Under the pieces are notes generated by a model. It had not been told where the DNA came from, did not search any database, and saw nothing but the letters and a program-made list of their open reading frames with translations. Shown here in pieces: positions 32,135 through 41,092 of a stretch of 64,000 bases of DNA; the stretch's first letter is position 1; the number at the start of each line of letters is the position of its first letter. Origin of the DNA: Prochlorococcus sp. AG-388-E21 (GTDB lineage: Bacteria; Cyanobacteriota; Cyanobacteriia; PCC-6307; Cyanobiaceae); contig QCGO01000007.1 of NCBI GenBank assembly GCA_003279855.1, positions 1 through 64,000 on the forward strand. The letters run 5' to 3'. The translations under genes and the position numbers were made by a program.

Positions 32135-32620
32135 ATGTTACTAGGAACTTTATTTACAGGTGAAATAGCTAAAAGTGCATTAATTGCTTATATCCATTAC
32201 TTGGGAATCATACTGTGTTTTGGATCTCTTTTATTTGAAAGGCTGACTTTAAAAGTTGATCTGAATAGAAACCAAACTATTTCAATGGTCTTTGCAGATG
32301 TTATTTATGGCTTGGCTGGGGTTGCTATATTGGTTACTGGAATTTTACGGGTTAAATATTTTGGACAAGGTGGTGCTTTTTATACAGAAAATCCAATTTT
32401 TTGGATTAAAGTCTCTCTATATATTTTGGTTGGATTATTATCATTATACCCAACAACAACTTATATTTTGTGGGCGATACCATTGAGTAAAAATAAATTA
32501 CCTGAGATCTCAGAAAAACTTGTAAAAAGATTTAGATTTATTATTACAACTGAATTAGTAGGTTTTGCAACTATCCCTCTTTTCGCGACTTTAATGGCTA
32601 GAGGAGTAGGTTTAGGTTGA
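32135..32620 (+). CDS. DUF2214 membrane protein
   Basis: From the ATG at 32135 (TTG at 32129 would add two residues) the protein has 161 residues and four membrane helices. GEIAKSALIAYIHYLGIILC, the YGLAGVAILVTGILRVKYFG segment and LVGLLSLYPTTTYILWA fit the DUF2214 family. The function is unknown. It overlaps nothing and is followed after eight bases by a DUF1643 gene. Confidence 0.8.
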   Translation: MLLGTLFTGEIAKSALIAYIHYLGIILCFGSLLFERLTLKVDLNRNQTISMVFADVIYGLAGVAILVTGILRVKYFGQGGAFYTENPIFWIKVSLYILVGLLSLYPTTTYILWAIPLSKNKLPEISEKLVKRFRFIITTELVGFATIPLFATLMARGVGLG

Positions 32621-32627
32621 AAATTTT

Positions 32628-33164
32628 ATGGAAAGAAGTTGTTTATTAAGTAGAAATAAAGAATATAGATGGAGTTTGAGTTTTAAAATAAATAAATCAA
32701 AAAAAGATATAATATTCATAGGTTTAAATCCATCCCTTTCAGATTTAAATTATATTGATAATACAACGAGGAAAATAATCAAAATCTGCAAAAACTATAA
32801 TTATGGAAATCTTAAAATAATAAATCTATTTGCTTTAATTTCTAAAACACCTGATAAATTATTTACTCATAAGAAACCTGTTGGCTATTTAAACAACAAG
32901 TTTATAAATAAAAGCTTAAAATACTGGTCTGAAAATCAAAATTGTCACTTGTGGTTGGGTTGGGGTAACAACGGGATCTTTCTTAATAGGAATTACAAAG
33001 TTTCTAAAAAAATAATGAATTCTTATTCAATAAAAAAAGATAATTTTGTGAATCCCTTAGGTCCTCTTTTTATAAAAAAGACAAAAAAACAAAATCCTAT
33101 ACACCCTTTATATTGCTCTAATAAATCAGTACTTCAATCAGAATCTTTATTAAAGTTTTCGTGA
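32628..33164 (+). CDS. DUF1643 protein
   Basis: The 178-residue protein shows the DUF1643 pattern: an N-terminal R-Y/W-R segment, IFIGLNPSLSD (about 29-39), DNTTRKIIKIC (about 43-53), GNLKIINLFALISKTPDKL, and WLGWGNNG near 102. The function is unknown to me. It begins eight bases after the DUF2214 gene, so an operon is likely. Confidence 0.85.
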   Translation: MERSCLLSRNKEYRWSLSFKINKSKKDIIFIGLNPSLSDLNYIDNTTRKIIKICKNYNYGNLKIINLFALISKTPDKLFTHKKPVGYLNNKFINKSLKYWSENQNCHLWLGWGNNGIFLNRNYKVSKKIMNSYSIKKDNFVNPLGPLFIKKTKKQNPIHPLYCSNKSVLQSESLLKFS

Positions 33165-33229
33165 TGTAAAAAGAGCTAATGCTATTCTTTTAAAAATATG
33201 TTAACTTTTAGGAAAATCTAAAATATGAG

Positions 33230-33358
33230 ATGAAAATCTCTAAACAATTACAAAAGCTAAAGAATTTAAATGTTAAAGCAGAAAACTGTTTAACAAGAGA
33301 TGAAGCAAAAAAAATTATTAGTAAAGCAACGAAGGCACAAAAAAAAATAACTTTCTAA
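33230..33358 (+). CDS. Hypothetical small basic protein (42 aa)
   Basis: The product begins MKISKQLQKLKNLNVKAENC and continues with a Lys-rich helix (RDEAKKIISKATKAQKKITF). No membrane segment. It could bind nucleic acid. No family is recognised. Confidence 0.5.
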   Translation: MKISKQLQKLKNLNVKAENCLTRDEAKKIISKATKAQKKITF

Positions 33359-33454
33359 AAATAATTTTTCTAATTTTCATTTCTCTCAACTCCCATAATT
33401 GGACTCCTTCCGAAGGATAAATAAAAATTTTATAAATTTTTTATAAATAATTAG

Positions 33455-34186
33455 ATGGCTTTAAATATTCTCAAGTTCAGAAAATCTAATGAAAGATTTA
33501 AATCAAATAGAAAATGGCTTGATTCAAAACACTCATTTTCTTTTGCAGAGCACAGGGATCCATTCTGGGATAATTTTGGAAAAATTAGAGTAATTAATGA
33601 GGATGTCATTTCTCCTAATTCTGGTTTTAATACTCACTCTCATTCGAATATGGAGATAGTCACAATAGTTATAAAAGGAGAGATTACACATAGAGATTCA
33701 TTAAATAATTTAGGAATAATTCCTGAAGATGAAGTGCAGGTTATGTCTGCAGGAACAGGGATTTCTCATAGTGAAAAAAATGAAAAAAATACAGATTGCA
33801 AATTATTTCAGATATGGATCTATCCAAATATTCAAGATCTCAAGCCGTCATATAATCAAATTTCTATTAAGAATACTTCTGGGAATAATCTAATTGTTGA
33901 TTCTTTAAAAAAAAATAAATGTCAGCTTTTTATAAATCAAGATATATCTATATGGCGGTGTAAATATAACCTTTCAAACAAAAAAAATTTGCCTTCAGAA
34001 ATAGAAAAATTTAATTGGATTCAAATAATAGAGGGTGATTTGTTAGTAAGAGATAAAAATAATAAATCAAGTAAAAAACTTTCTTCTGGTGATGGTTTGG
34101 GATTTGAGATTTCTGATGTCAGCGATATAGATATTCGCTCAGATACCTACGTCGATATTCTTTTATTCTCTATGCCAAAACTATAA
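33455..34186 (+). CDS. Pirin-family protein
   Basis: The N-terminal cupin shows pirin hallmarks: WLDSKHSFSFAEHRDP, FNTHSHSNMEIVTIVIKGEI (two His metal ligands), RDS and SAGTGISHSEKN (His and Glu ligands). The C-terminal cupin is more divergent. At 243 residues it is of normal pirin length. Bacterial pirins bind Fe or Ni; some are quercetinases, others regulators, and the specific role here is unknown. Confidence 0.9.
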   Translation: MALNILKFRKSNERFKSNRKWLDSKHSFSFAEHRDPFWDNFGKIRVINEDVISPNSGFNTHSHSNMEIVTIVIKGEITHRDSLNNLGIIPEDEVQVMSAGTGISHSEKNEKNTDCKLFQIWIYPNIQDLKPSYNQISIKNTSGNNLIVDSLKKNKCQLFINQDISIWRCKYNLSNKKNLPSEIEKFNWIQIIEGDLLVRDKNNKSSKKLSSGDGLGFEISDVSDIDIRSDTYVDILLFSMPKL

Positions 34187-34189
34187 TAT

Positions 34190-34504
34190 TTAATCTAAAG
34201 AGTCTTTATTGAATGTGTTCAGTGCTTGTAATGCCATATTTAGATGAACTTCCATAGCACCTAATGCAATTAAGGAATTAGAGGATTTATCTTTTAATAA
34301 GTTTTTATTTCGCTTAGAAATTGTTTTAATAACATCTTTAGTTACGATCTCCCAATTATTTATTAATTCATCAAATTTTTGTTTTTCTAAGCTTTCAGTA
34401 TTTTTTTTATCATCAGAAGCATTAAGGTCTTTTTGTGCATTTAACATCAAGTAAGATAATTTTTTATGGCTTATTGCTTGAGGTAAATTGTTAGACTCAC
34501 TCAT
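34190..34504 (-). CDS. Hypothetical helical protein (104 aa)
   Basis: This all-helical soluble protein begins MSESNNLPQAISHKKLSYLM, has charged central helices and ends LGAMEVHLNMALQALNTFNK. Its stop is four bases from that of pirin (convergent). It lies downstream of none, so it has its own promoter. No family is recognised; the composition suggests a conserved cyanobacterial gene. Confidence 0.6.
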   Translation of the reverse strand: MSESNNLPQAISHKKLSYLMLNAQKDLNASDDKKNTESLEKQKFDELINNWEIVTKDVIKTISKRNKNLLKDKSSNSLIALGAMEVHLNMALQALNTFNKDSLD

Positions 34505-34604
34505 GTTTCTTTCAAATTTATATTCAAATTTTACTAAATAAGAGGAAATTTGCTAGTAGTATATTGGTTGTAATGACCGACCTGGAATAATTCCAACTAA
34601 AACT

Positions 34605-36026
34605 TTAATGCACGAAAGACTTTATATTGAAGTTTTCATGGATTAATTTTTTAAAAATCTCACCTCTTTGTTCATAGTCTCTAAATTGATCAAAACTCGA
34701 ACATGAAGGAGAAAATAATAAAGTTTCAGTTTGATTATTTTTAATATAATGACTGGCGTAGTTGATTACTTCTGAAAGATCATTAAAAGTCAAAATATCA
34801 TTCTTAAATCCTCCCTCAAGGATCAATTTCTTTAAGGTTTGGGAGCTTTCGCCAAAAAGAAATACAGCTTTTGCTTTTTTATTAATAATCTTTACCCACT
34901 CAATAGAATCGCCATTTTTTAACCTACCTCCAGAAATTATTATGGGAGCACCTTTAATTGCACTTATACCTGCTATGGAAGAGTCAAAATTGGTAGCCTT
35001 GCTATCATTAATTATTTCAAGTTCATTGCATTGGAATATCGTCTCCATTCTATGGGGAAGTTGTTCATAGCTAAGTAAAGCATTCTCAATTATCTCAGGG
35101 GACAATCCAATTTTTCTTGCAGCTGCTACAGCTAGTAATAGATTTTGAGCATTATGATTACCCTTTAATTTAAAGATTTTTAAACTCAATAATTTTTCCC
35201 GTCTTTCTACAATAAAGTCTTCATTATTAATCCAATAATCACAGTGATCTAGATCTGATTCATCAGAACTAGTGGTTATCCATATTCCATTTGAAAGTGA
35301 TTTAAAATTTTCTTTTAAATATTTATCGTCGTAATTATAAATTCTAAATTCTGCTTGTTTTAGTAAGCTATTTTTTATCTTGAAATAATTATCAATGGTT
35401 TTGTGTCGATCAAGATGGTCGGGAGTAAATGTTGTCCAAATTCCAATTTTAGGTTTTATGCAATTTGTCGCTATTTCTATCTGATAACTGCTTAATTCAG
35501 CGACTAACCAATCAATATTTTTGATTTTTTTTGAGTAAGCAATTTCGCATAATGGGGTACCAATATTGCCTGCAAAAGGGGCTATTAAACTATTTTCTCT
35601 AAGTATATGACTTAATAAGTGAGTTACTGTAGTTTTCCCGTTAGTTCCCGTAATCCCAATCCAATTTATATTCTTTAAACATTCCCATGCGATATTTATT
35701 TCTCCTATTACAACGATTCCTTTTTCTTTAAGTTTGATTATTGTTTTATGGTCATAGGGTATAGCAGGACTTACAACAACATATTCAATTTGTTTAAGAC
35801 ATTTGGAAAACTCATCAAATAAAAATTGTTTATTTAAGCAAACAGATATATCGAGTTTTTCTAGTATTTCCTTTGTTTCTAAAAGTTCTTTATTTTCATT
35901 ACTTTCCCAAACAATAACTCTCTTTCCCATACTTCTTAAATACTTTGCTGCCCAAAAACCAGATCTTCCTAACCCAATAACAAAATTTATCTTTCCTTCT
36001 TTTTTTGAATTATTTTTAATAGACAT
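34605..36026 (-). CDS. murD: UDP-N-acetylmuramoylalanine--D-glutamate ligase
   Basis: MurD adds D-glutamate to UDP-MurNAc-L-Ala in cytoplasmic peptidoglycan synthesis. The ATP-binding P-loop [15 protein letters not shown] is at about 122-136, followed by [14 protein letters not shown] (about 207), and [15 protein letters not shown] with the substrate-binding residues. [20 protein letters not shown] near the end is the MurD signature. The 473-residue length is usual. It stands alone rather than in a cell-division cluster, as in other cyanobacteria. Confidence 0.95.
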   Translation of the reverse strand: MSIKNNSKKEGKINFVIGLGRSGFWAAKYLRSMGKRVIVWESNENKELLETKEILEKLDISVCLNKQFLFDEFSKCLKQIEYVVVSPAIPYDHKTIIKLKEKGIVVIGEINIAWECLKNINWIGITGTNGKTTVTHLLSHILRENSLIAPFAGNIGTPLCEIAYSKKIKNIDWLVAELSSYQIEIATNCIKPKIGIWTTFTPDHLDRHKTIDNYFKIKNSLLKQAEFRIYNYDDKYLKENFKSLSNGIWITTSSDESDLDHCDYWINNEDFIVERREKLLSLKIFKLKGNHNAQNLLLAVAAARKIGLSPEIIENALLSYEQLPHRMETIFQCNELEIINDSKATNFDSSIAGISAIKGAPIIISGGRLKNGDSIEWVKIINKKAKAVFLFGESSQTLKKLILEGGFKNDILTFNDLSEVINYASHYIKNNQTETLLFSPSCSSFDQFRDYEQRGEIFKKLIHENFNIKSFVH

Positions 36027-36076
36027 TAAATTTATAATTAAATTAAGGATTAGAAATTAACCGGTCTTTCTAAATT

Positions 36077-36325
36077 ATGAAAAATTCTTTAAAAACTAAT
36101 CTAATTTCTAAATTAAAATTAATAAATGTTTTTTTAATTATTTTTGGATTTAATTCAATAGATATTGAATTAAAAGCTCATATTAGAGGTTATTATTCAA
36201 CTGAAAGTGAAGCCAAAGTAAAAGCACAAGAGCTTGGTTGCCTTGGAACATTTAAAATAAAAGAAATGTGGATGGTTTGTGAAAGTGAAAAAGATCTTCA
36301 TAAATACCTTAGAAAAAACAAATAA
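36077..36325 (+). CDS. DUF3721-like exported small protein
   Basis: A hydrophobic N-terminus (about 16-32) suggests export. The mature part carries YYSTESEAKVKAQELGCLGTFKIKEMWMVCE, matching the DUF3721 pattern (Ala-rich helix, GCxGxH-like, WMxC). Two Cys in LGCLG and MVCES could pair. The stop overlaps the start of the next gene (TAATG), so the two are co-translated. Confidence 0.7.
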   Translation: MKNSLKTNLISKLKLINVFLIIFGFNSIDIELKAHIRGYYSTESEAKVKAQELGCLGTFKIKEMWMVCESEKDLHKYLRKNK

Positions 36326-36594
36326 TGTCTAAAACTAAAACAAGAAAACTTCACAGAAGTATTACTCTCATAGCAGTAATTCCATTATTGATAACTGTTC
36401 TTAGCGGAAGCTTATATTCATTATTTCAATATTTTGGATTTGATTTCTTTTGGCTTATGAAAATCCATACAGGAAATTTTTTCTTTATGAATCTACAACC
36501 TCTTTTCACGCCTGTTGTAGGTTTTCTAACAATATTTGCAATAATTTCTGGTTTATTTTTATTTCCTAGATCTAAAATTAAATATCCAGATTAA
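36325..36594 (+). CDS. PepSY-associated-type membrane protein (89 aa)
   Basis: An N-terminal RKLHRSITLIAVIPLLITVL helix and a later MKIHTGNFF before the next two helices match the first part of PepSY-associated TM proteins (HR...LHTG pattern), here in a minimal three-helix form. It overlaps the DUF3721-like gene by one base and precedes the acidic-helical gene by four bases. The three probably form an operon. The function is unknown. Confidence 0.65.
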   Translation: MSKTKTRKLHRSITLIAVIPLLITVLSGSLYSLFQYFGFDFFWLMKIHTGNFFFMNLQPLFTPVVGFLTIFAIISGLFLFPRSKIKYPD

Positions 36595-36598
36595 TTAA

Positions 36599-36865
36599 AT
36601 GAAAGAAAATATTACTGAATTATGGTTCTCTTGGTTTTATAAAAATTGGGAGAAAAATGCTCCGGGTAATTTGATTGAGGAAGGCTTAACTCCATCACAA
36701 ATTGCAGAGAGATTTGTAAATGAAAATCATAAAGAATTTCTAGAAATAGCCAAAGAATTTGATGAAGATAACTATCAGGCTTTAGATGAGTTTATGAAAC
36801 TTTCAGAAAGTGAATTGCATATTCTGAAATATTTTTTGAAGTTAATTAAACTAAAAAACTTATAA
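36599..36865 (+). CDS. Hypothetical acidic helical protein, paralogue of 24709-25038
   Basis: This 88-residue protein has ELWFSWFYKNW near the start, PSQIAERFV, then FDEDNYQALDEFMKLSESEL, aligned with the protein encoded at 24709. The conserved W and acid clusters define a small family. It is the third gene of the 36077-36865 operon and overlaps the SDR gene's 3' end (convergent, six bases). Confidence 0.65.
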   Translation: MKENITELWFSWFYKNWEKNAPGNLIEEGLTPSQIAERFVNENHKEFLEIAKEFDEDNYQALDEFMKLSESELHILKYFLKLIKLKNL

Positions 36866-37789
36866 AAAACTACTAATTATTTCCATACTCTTTTCCCATA
36901 AATTTTTTCTTTCTTTTTTATTTAGAGCAAATGGTGAAGTTGGAGATAATTTTGGATGACCTCTAAAATTGAATTTAGGCCCGTAATGTTCTCCTCCCTT
37001 TGCCTCAGGAGAGGTAGCAGCAAGTAATTGAGGTAATGCTCCCATCTCTGCTGATTGAAAAATTGGACTAAATAATTCTAAAGAAAAAGTTTCAATTGGA
37101 CTTGGTTTTGGTTTCTGTGCTGAAAAAAGATTTGTTTTTGCAATACCTGGATGCGCTGCCAATGAAAAAATATTCTTGTTTTCTAGTTTTTCATTTAACT
37201 CTAAAGCGAACATTACGTTAGCTAATTTACTATTAGCGTATGATTCCCACTTGTTGTAATATTTTTCTGCTTTTAGATTTTTCCATCCAACTTTTCCAAA
37301 GAACTGAGCCCCTGAAGTTACTGTTACTATTCTAGATTCTTCTTTTCTTTCGATTAAAGGAAGGAATTTAAGTGTTAGAAGCATATGCGCCAAATGATTG
37401 ACCGCAAATTGTATTTCAAAACCTTGTTTACTTAATGTTTTTGGTGGGTGCATTATGCCTGCATTGTTAATGAGCAAATCTAAATTCTCAATCTCACTTG
37501 ATATTTTTGATCCAAGTTCACTTACATTATTTAAATCTGATAGATCTAGTTCTATTGGAGTAAATTTACCTTCAGGATTAAGCGACTTTAATTTGTCTAT
37601 AGCCGAATTAGCCTTCTCTAAACTTCTGCAAGCAAGCAAAACATGTGCATTTTTTTCTGCTAGAGCTTTAGCGGTGTAATAGCCTAGACCACTATTTGCT
37701 CCAGTAATAAATGCAGTTTTCCCATCTAAATTGGGAATATCTGATATGGTCCAATCAGAATTTTTATTCTTAGATTTAGTCGCAGTCAT
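36860..37789 (-). CDS. Classical short-chain dehydrogenase (retinol-dehydrogenase-like)
   Basis: The cofactor motif TGANSGLGYYTAK (about 29-41) is followed by NNAG in LLINNAGIMHPP, the active-site Ser in TVTSGAQ and YANSKLAN (YxxxK, about 183-190). AAHPGIAKTNLF follows. The 309-residue length and the GANSGLG motif place it near retinol dehydrogenases and protochlorophyllide reductase-like SDRs. The substrate is unknown. Confidence 0.85.
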   Translation of the reverse strand: MTATKSKNKNSDWTISDIPNLDGKTAFITGANSGLGYYTAKALAEKNAHVLLACRSLEKANSAIDKLKSLNPEGKFTPIELDLSDLNNVSELGSKISSEIENLDLLINNAGIMHPPKTLSKQGFEIQFAVNHLAHMLLTLKFLPLIERKEESRIVTVTSGAQFFGKVGWKNLKAEKYYNKWESYANSKLANVMFALELNEKLENKNIFSLAAHPGIAKTNLFSAQKPKPSPIETFSLELFSPIFQSAEMGALPQLLAATSPEAKGGEHYGPKFNFRGHPKLSPTSPFALNKKERKNLWEKSMEIISSFL

Positions 37790-37949
37790 TTACTAATTCT
37801 TCCTTAAGATATTAAAACTTAATTTAAAACTAAGCTCACACATTATTTTTATAGTAAATACTTATGGTAAGGATCGTGAGCACTACAATAATTACTCTTT
37901 TTATTATTTAATTAAAGCTAATTTTTTATAGTTAATTAGTTTTAATTAA

Positions 37950-38699
37950 TTAATTTTTAATTGCATATTGCCATTCATTGTATTTTGAGAAATTTGTTTC
38001 TCTAAGTAACTGCAATTTTCTGCTATTTATTTTGATGACAATTCCATCAGTTGGGTATTTAGAAAATATTTTTCCATCTAACCATTTTTTTCTAAATAAC
38101 TCGACTTGGCTTGTAAAATTTGTGAAGTAACTTTGAGGGGTGATAAAGCCACATTTTTTAAGATAGTTAAGGGTTTCATACTGGTTAAGTCTTCCATTAA
38201 GTATTTGGAAACAGCAAAAACTTAAATTTTCTGTAATCCTTTTTTTATTGTTGAGGAATTCGCTTGTAATCTTTTGGGAAAAATAGGGAGTTTCGTTTGG
38301 GGCATAAAGCTCACCTCTAACTTGAAAATCTCTTTGGATAGGAAGGCTATTGGGGACATCTTTAATCTTTTCAATTTTGCTTGAGACATCAAATCCGTTT
38401 CTTGTAATGGCTTTATTAAACTTGCCATTTATATATTTAATTGCAATACTGCAACCATCAATTTTTGGTTGAATGCTCAATCTTGTATTTTTTAATAAGC
38501 TATTTAAAAACTCTTTATGATTGTCCTTCGGCAATGAGGGTAATAATAAATTACTTCTTTGATTAAAATAATCACATTTTGGATCTGTACGAAGTAAGTT
38601 TCTTTCAAGTTGATCAAATGCTTTATCAGATATAAGAGCATTGCCTATTCGATATTGTTCATCAAGATATTTAACATTTTTTTCTAATAATAAACCCAT
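37950..38699 (-). CDS. Stand-alone NAD-dependent DNA ligase adenylation domain
   Basis: The 249 residues align with only the first two domains of LigA. A short Ia-like NAD-binding part (ISDKAFDQLE) comes first. Then come the adenylation domain with KIDG (Lys79, the AMP acceptor), the VRGELYAPN motif (about 127-135), DGIVIKINSRKLQ and the terminal WQYAIK, equivalent to motif V. The OB-fold, zinc, helix-hairpin-helix and BRCT parts are absent, and no continuation is seen downstream. It could be an adenylation-only ligase subunit or a nicking/repair paralogue. The catalytic residues look intact. Confidence 0.85.
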   Translation of the reverse strand: MGLLLEKNVKYLDEQYRIGNALISDKAFDQLERNLLRTDPKCDYFNQRSNLLLPSLPKDNHKEFLNSLLKNTRLSIQPKIDGCSIAIKYINGKFNKAITRNGFDVSSKIEKIKDVPNSLPIQRDFQVRGELYAPNETPYFSQKITSEFLNNKKRITENLSFCCFQILNGRLNQYETLNYLKKCGFITPQSYFTNFTSQVELFRKKWLDGKIFSKYPTDGIVIKINSRKLQLLRETNFSKYNEWQYAIKN

Positions 38700-38998
38700 A
38701 GTATTTATTGGATAATTTTGAAAAAGTTTTTGATGAGATTTTTTACTTAAGTCAAGGATTTATAGATACAAATTTGACTTTAGGAGTAAAAACATTTGGC
38801 TTATCCATATATATTTTCTTATGAGGAGTTCACTTGCAAAGTATAAAATGTACTCATTTAAGGTTTAAATCAAATACTTCAATAAAACATTTTTTCAGAA
38901 AATTGTTTCAAGATTTTTAATCATTAATTAAGAAATTAAAAACCTTTATTTAGTTAAGCCCATACAATTTAGAAAAAAATTTTTTAGCATATCCAAAA

Positions 38999-40138
38999 AT
39001 GCCATTACTTTTAGATGCTCAGGAAAAGTGGGACGATTTTTTAGAGAATAAAGTCACTAAATACGAAAAACTGCGTAATTTTGATTATGGCCCAACTAAT
39101 AAAAGCTCCGTTTCAAAATTATCACCTTATATTTCTCATAGGGTTTTATTAGAATACGAATTGCTTGAAGAGGTTAAAAAGAAATATCATTCTCAAAAGA
39201 TTAATAAATTTGTTGAGGAGATTTATTGGAGAATTTATTGGAAAGGTTGGATGGAAAATAGACCAAAGGTGTGGAGTGATTTTATTTCGGAAAAAAATTA
39301 TGAATACGATTTTAAAATATATAATAAAGCAATAAATGGAAACTCAGAATTAGGTTTTTTCAATTCATGGGTTAATGAGTTAAAGACTTATAACTACTTA
39401 CACAATCATACTCGTATGTGGTTTGCTAGTACTTGGATTTTTAATTTAGGTCTGCCCTGGCAATTAGGCGCAAGTTTTTTCTTTAAACATCTTTATGATG
39501 GAGATGCTGCCTCGAATCTTTTGAGTTGGAGATGGGTTGCAGGATTACAAACAAAAGGAAAGCAATATCGTTTTTCCCCAGCAAATCTCAGGAAATTTTC
39601 TAATAATAGGTTCAATGTTGAAAAGATTAATAATAGGCAAATTTTTCTTGAAGAAAAAAATCAAATCCCACTTGATGATGAGATTTATAAAAGCAATATG
39701 GAACAAAAATCAAAGACCCTTATATTATTTGAAAATGATTTACATGTTTCAACTCTTGAAAATATCTTACGAAATTACAAGAGCGTTTTTATTATCCTAC
39801 TAGGCAATGCTCAAAGAAAAATAAAATTATCTGAAGCAGTTCTGAGTTTCAAACAACAAATAGTTCTTGAATTCATAAAGCAATTTGATAATGTTACTCA
39901 GATTGATCCTTTAAAATTAAAAGAGACATTGGTCGATATTGATCAGTTAGATATGATTTATCCTGGCGTTGGTGAAAATAACGACTTTATAAATAGTTTT
40001 AAAAGTTTAAATAATAAGTTGATTTTTAATTTAGTAAGAGATCATGACTTATTTGCTTGGAAGTTTGCCAAAAAAGGGTTTTTTAAATTCAAAGAAAATA
40101 TACCCAAAATTAATCAATATGTTTTTCAAAATTATTAA
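38999..40138 (+). CDS. Photolyase/cryptochrome-like protein with FAD domain first
   Basis: Residues about 30-205 match the FAD-binding helical domain of photolyases: SKLSPYISHRVLL, EEIYWRIYWKGW, HNHTRMWFASTWIFN, LGASFFFKHLYDGDAA and LSWRWVAGLQTKG. The N-terminal alpha/beta domain normally before it is absent. Instead residues about 239-379 form a Rossmann-like region starting TLILFENDLHV, which recalls the LxWFRxDLR start of that missing domain. The order therefore looks circularly permuted. DNA repair or blue-light sensing is possible; permutation is my inference. Confidence 0.75.
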   Translation: MPLLLDAQEKWDDFLENKVTKYEKLRNFDYGPTNKSSVSKLSPYISHRVLLEYELLEEVKKKYHSQKINKFVEEIYWRIYWKGWMENRPKVWSDFISEKNYEYDFKIYNKAINGNSELGFFNSWVNELKTYNYLHNHTRMWFASTWIFNLGLPWQLGASFFFKHLYDGDAASNLLSWRWVAGLQTKGKQYRFSPANLRKFSNNRFNVEKINNRQIFLEEKNQIPLDDEIYKSNMEQKSKTLILFENDLHVSTLENILRNYKSVFIILLGNAQRKIKLSEAVLSFKQQIVLEFIKQFDNVTQIDPLKLKETLVDIDQLDMIYPGVGENNDFINSFKSLNNKLIFNLVRDHDLFAWKFAKKGFFKFKENIPKINQYVFQNY

Positions 40139-40200
40139 TGAAAATTTTTGAAAGGTAATTTATTTTTAATAAGCGAGAAATTTTAAATATGCAAATCTCT

Positions 40201-40214
40201 AAGTATAAATACTT
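40201..40214. promoter_or_regulatory. Palindrome AAGTATAAATACTT upstream of the DoxX gene
   Basis: A perfect 14-base palindrome in the intergenic region 40139-40292, about 80 bases upstream of the DoxX start. The same palindrome, or a one- or two-base variant, is at 11700, 13403 and 18926. An operator role is inferred. Confidence 0.4.
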
Positions 40215-40292
40215 AATTAAAGATCAGTTTTATGGTTTAATCCACGATGAATAATGTGGCTAGTTATTTTTACTTAAGAAATACGTTTTATA

Positions 40293-40853
40293 GTGCTTTC
40301 AACAATTCTTACAAAATCATTCAGCAAAGATACAGCTTTATTAATCCTAAGAGTAATTACTGGTACAGTTTTAATTCATCATGGGTTTGAAAAGCTAGCT
40401 AATATAGAAAATTTTGCTGATGCTTTTGTCAGACCTCTGCACTTACCTTTCCCAATATTCTTGTCATATGTAGCTGCATTTTCAGAAATAGGTGGAAGCT
40501 GGTTGTTAATACTTGGTTTAGCTACAAGATTTGGTGCATTAGCAATAGTTGGTACTATATCTGTTGCTATTTATCATGCTCTAGTAACATCTGGATTTAA
40601 TATCTTCTTATTAGAACTTCTACTACTTTACTTTGCTTCAGCTACCTCAATAGCACTAACAGGTCCTGGAGATTTCTCGATTGATGAAGTAATTATAAGA
40701 GTATTGAGATCTGAATCAGATGATGAAGATATTCAAGAATCAATTAAAACAAAGGTTAATACTGGTAAATCAATCAATCAAGAAGATTCTACAAACAAAG
40801 GTGGTATCTTCCAATTCTTACAAGCAAACCTACTCTCAGATACTTCAAATTAA
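40293..40853 (+). CDS. DoxX-family membrane protein
   Basis: A GTG start gives MLSTILTKSFSKDTALLILR. The DoxX core of four helices follows, with LRVITGTVLIHHGFEKLANI (about 19-38), the EIGGSWLLILGLATRFGAL segment (about 65-83) and an acidic cytoplasmic tail of about 50 residues. DoxX proteins are inner-membrane proteins of unclear function, some linked to redox or quinone chemistry. The tail-to-tail overlap with the gene at 40850 is four bases. Confidence 0.85.
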   Translation: MLSTILTKSFSKDTALLILRVITGTVLIHHGFEKLANIENFADAFVRPLHLPFPIFLSYVAAFSEIGGSWLLILGLATRFGALAIVGTISVAIYHALVTSGFNIFLLELLLLYFASATSIALTGPGDFSIDEVIIRVLRSESDDEDIQESIKTKVNTGKSINQEDSTNKGGIFQFLQANLLSDTSN

Positions 40854-41017
40854 ATTTTTGGATAGAGACTATCAATAAATTCCTGTCTTTTTTGTAAGGA
40901 ATTTATTTTTTCAAATTTAATTTTTAAAGTTGCTTCCGTTAAACTTAAGAAAAGTCCCAAAGCCGTTACCCAAGATAAAAAGATTAATGGATTTTCAGGA
41001 ATTTCTGAGAAAATCAT
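40850..41017 (-). CDS. Hypothetical small membrane protein (55 aa)
   Basis: ATG at 41017 begins MIFSEIPENPLIFLSWVTAL, one helix, followed by a charged helix ending EFIDSLYPKI. Start and stop are clean. Its stop overlaps the DoxX stop on the other strand. No family is recognised. Confidence 0.55.
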   Translation of the reverse strand: MIFSEIPENPLIFLSWVTALGLFLSLTEATLKIKFEKINSLQKRQEFIDSLYPKI

Positions 41018-41092
41018 ATAGTTAATATTTCTTTTATAAAACTGACCGATCTATTTAATTTTTTCAACCTAAGTAAACAATTTAGAAATATT

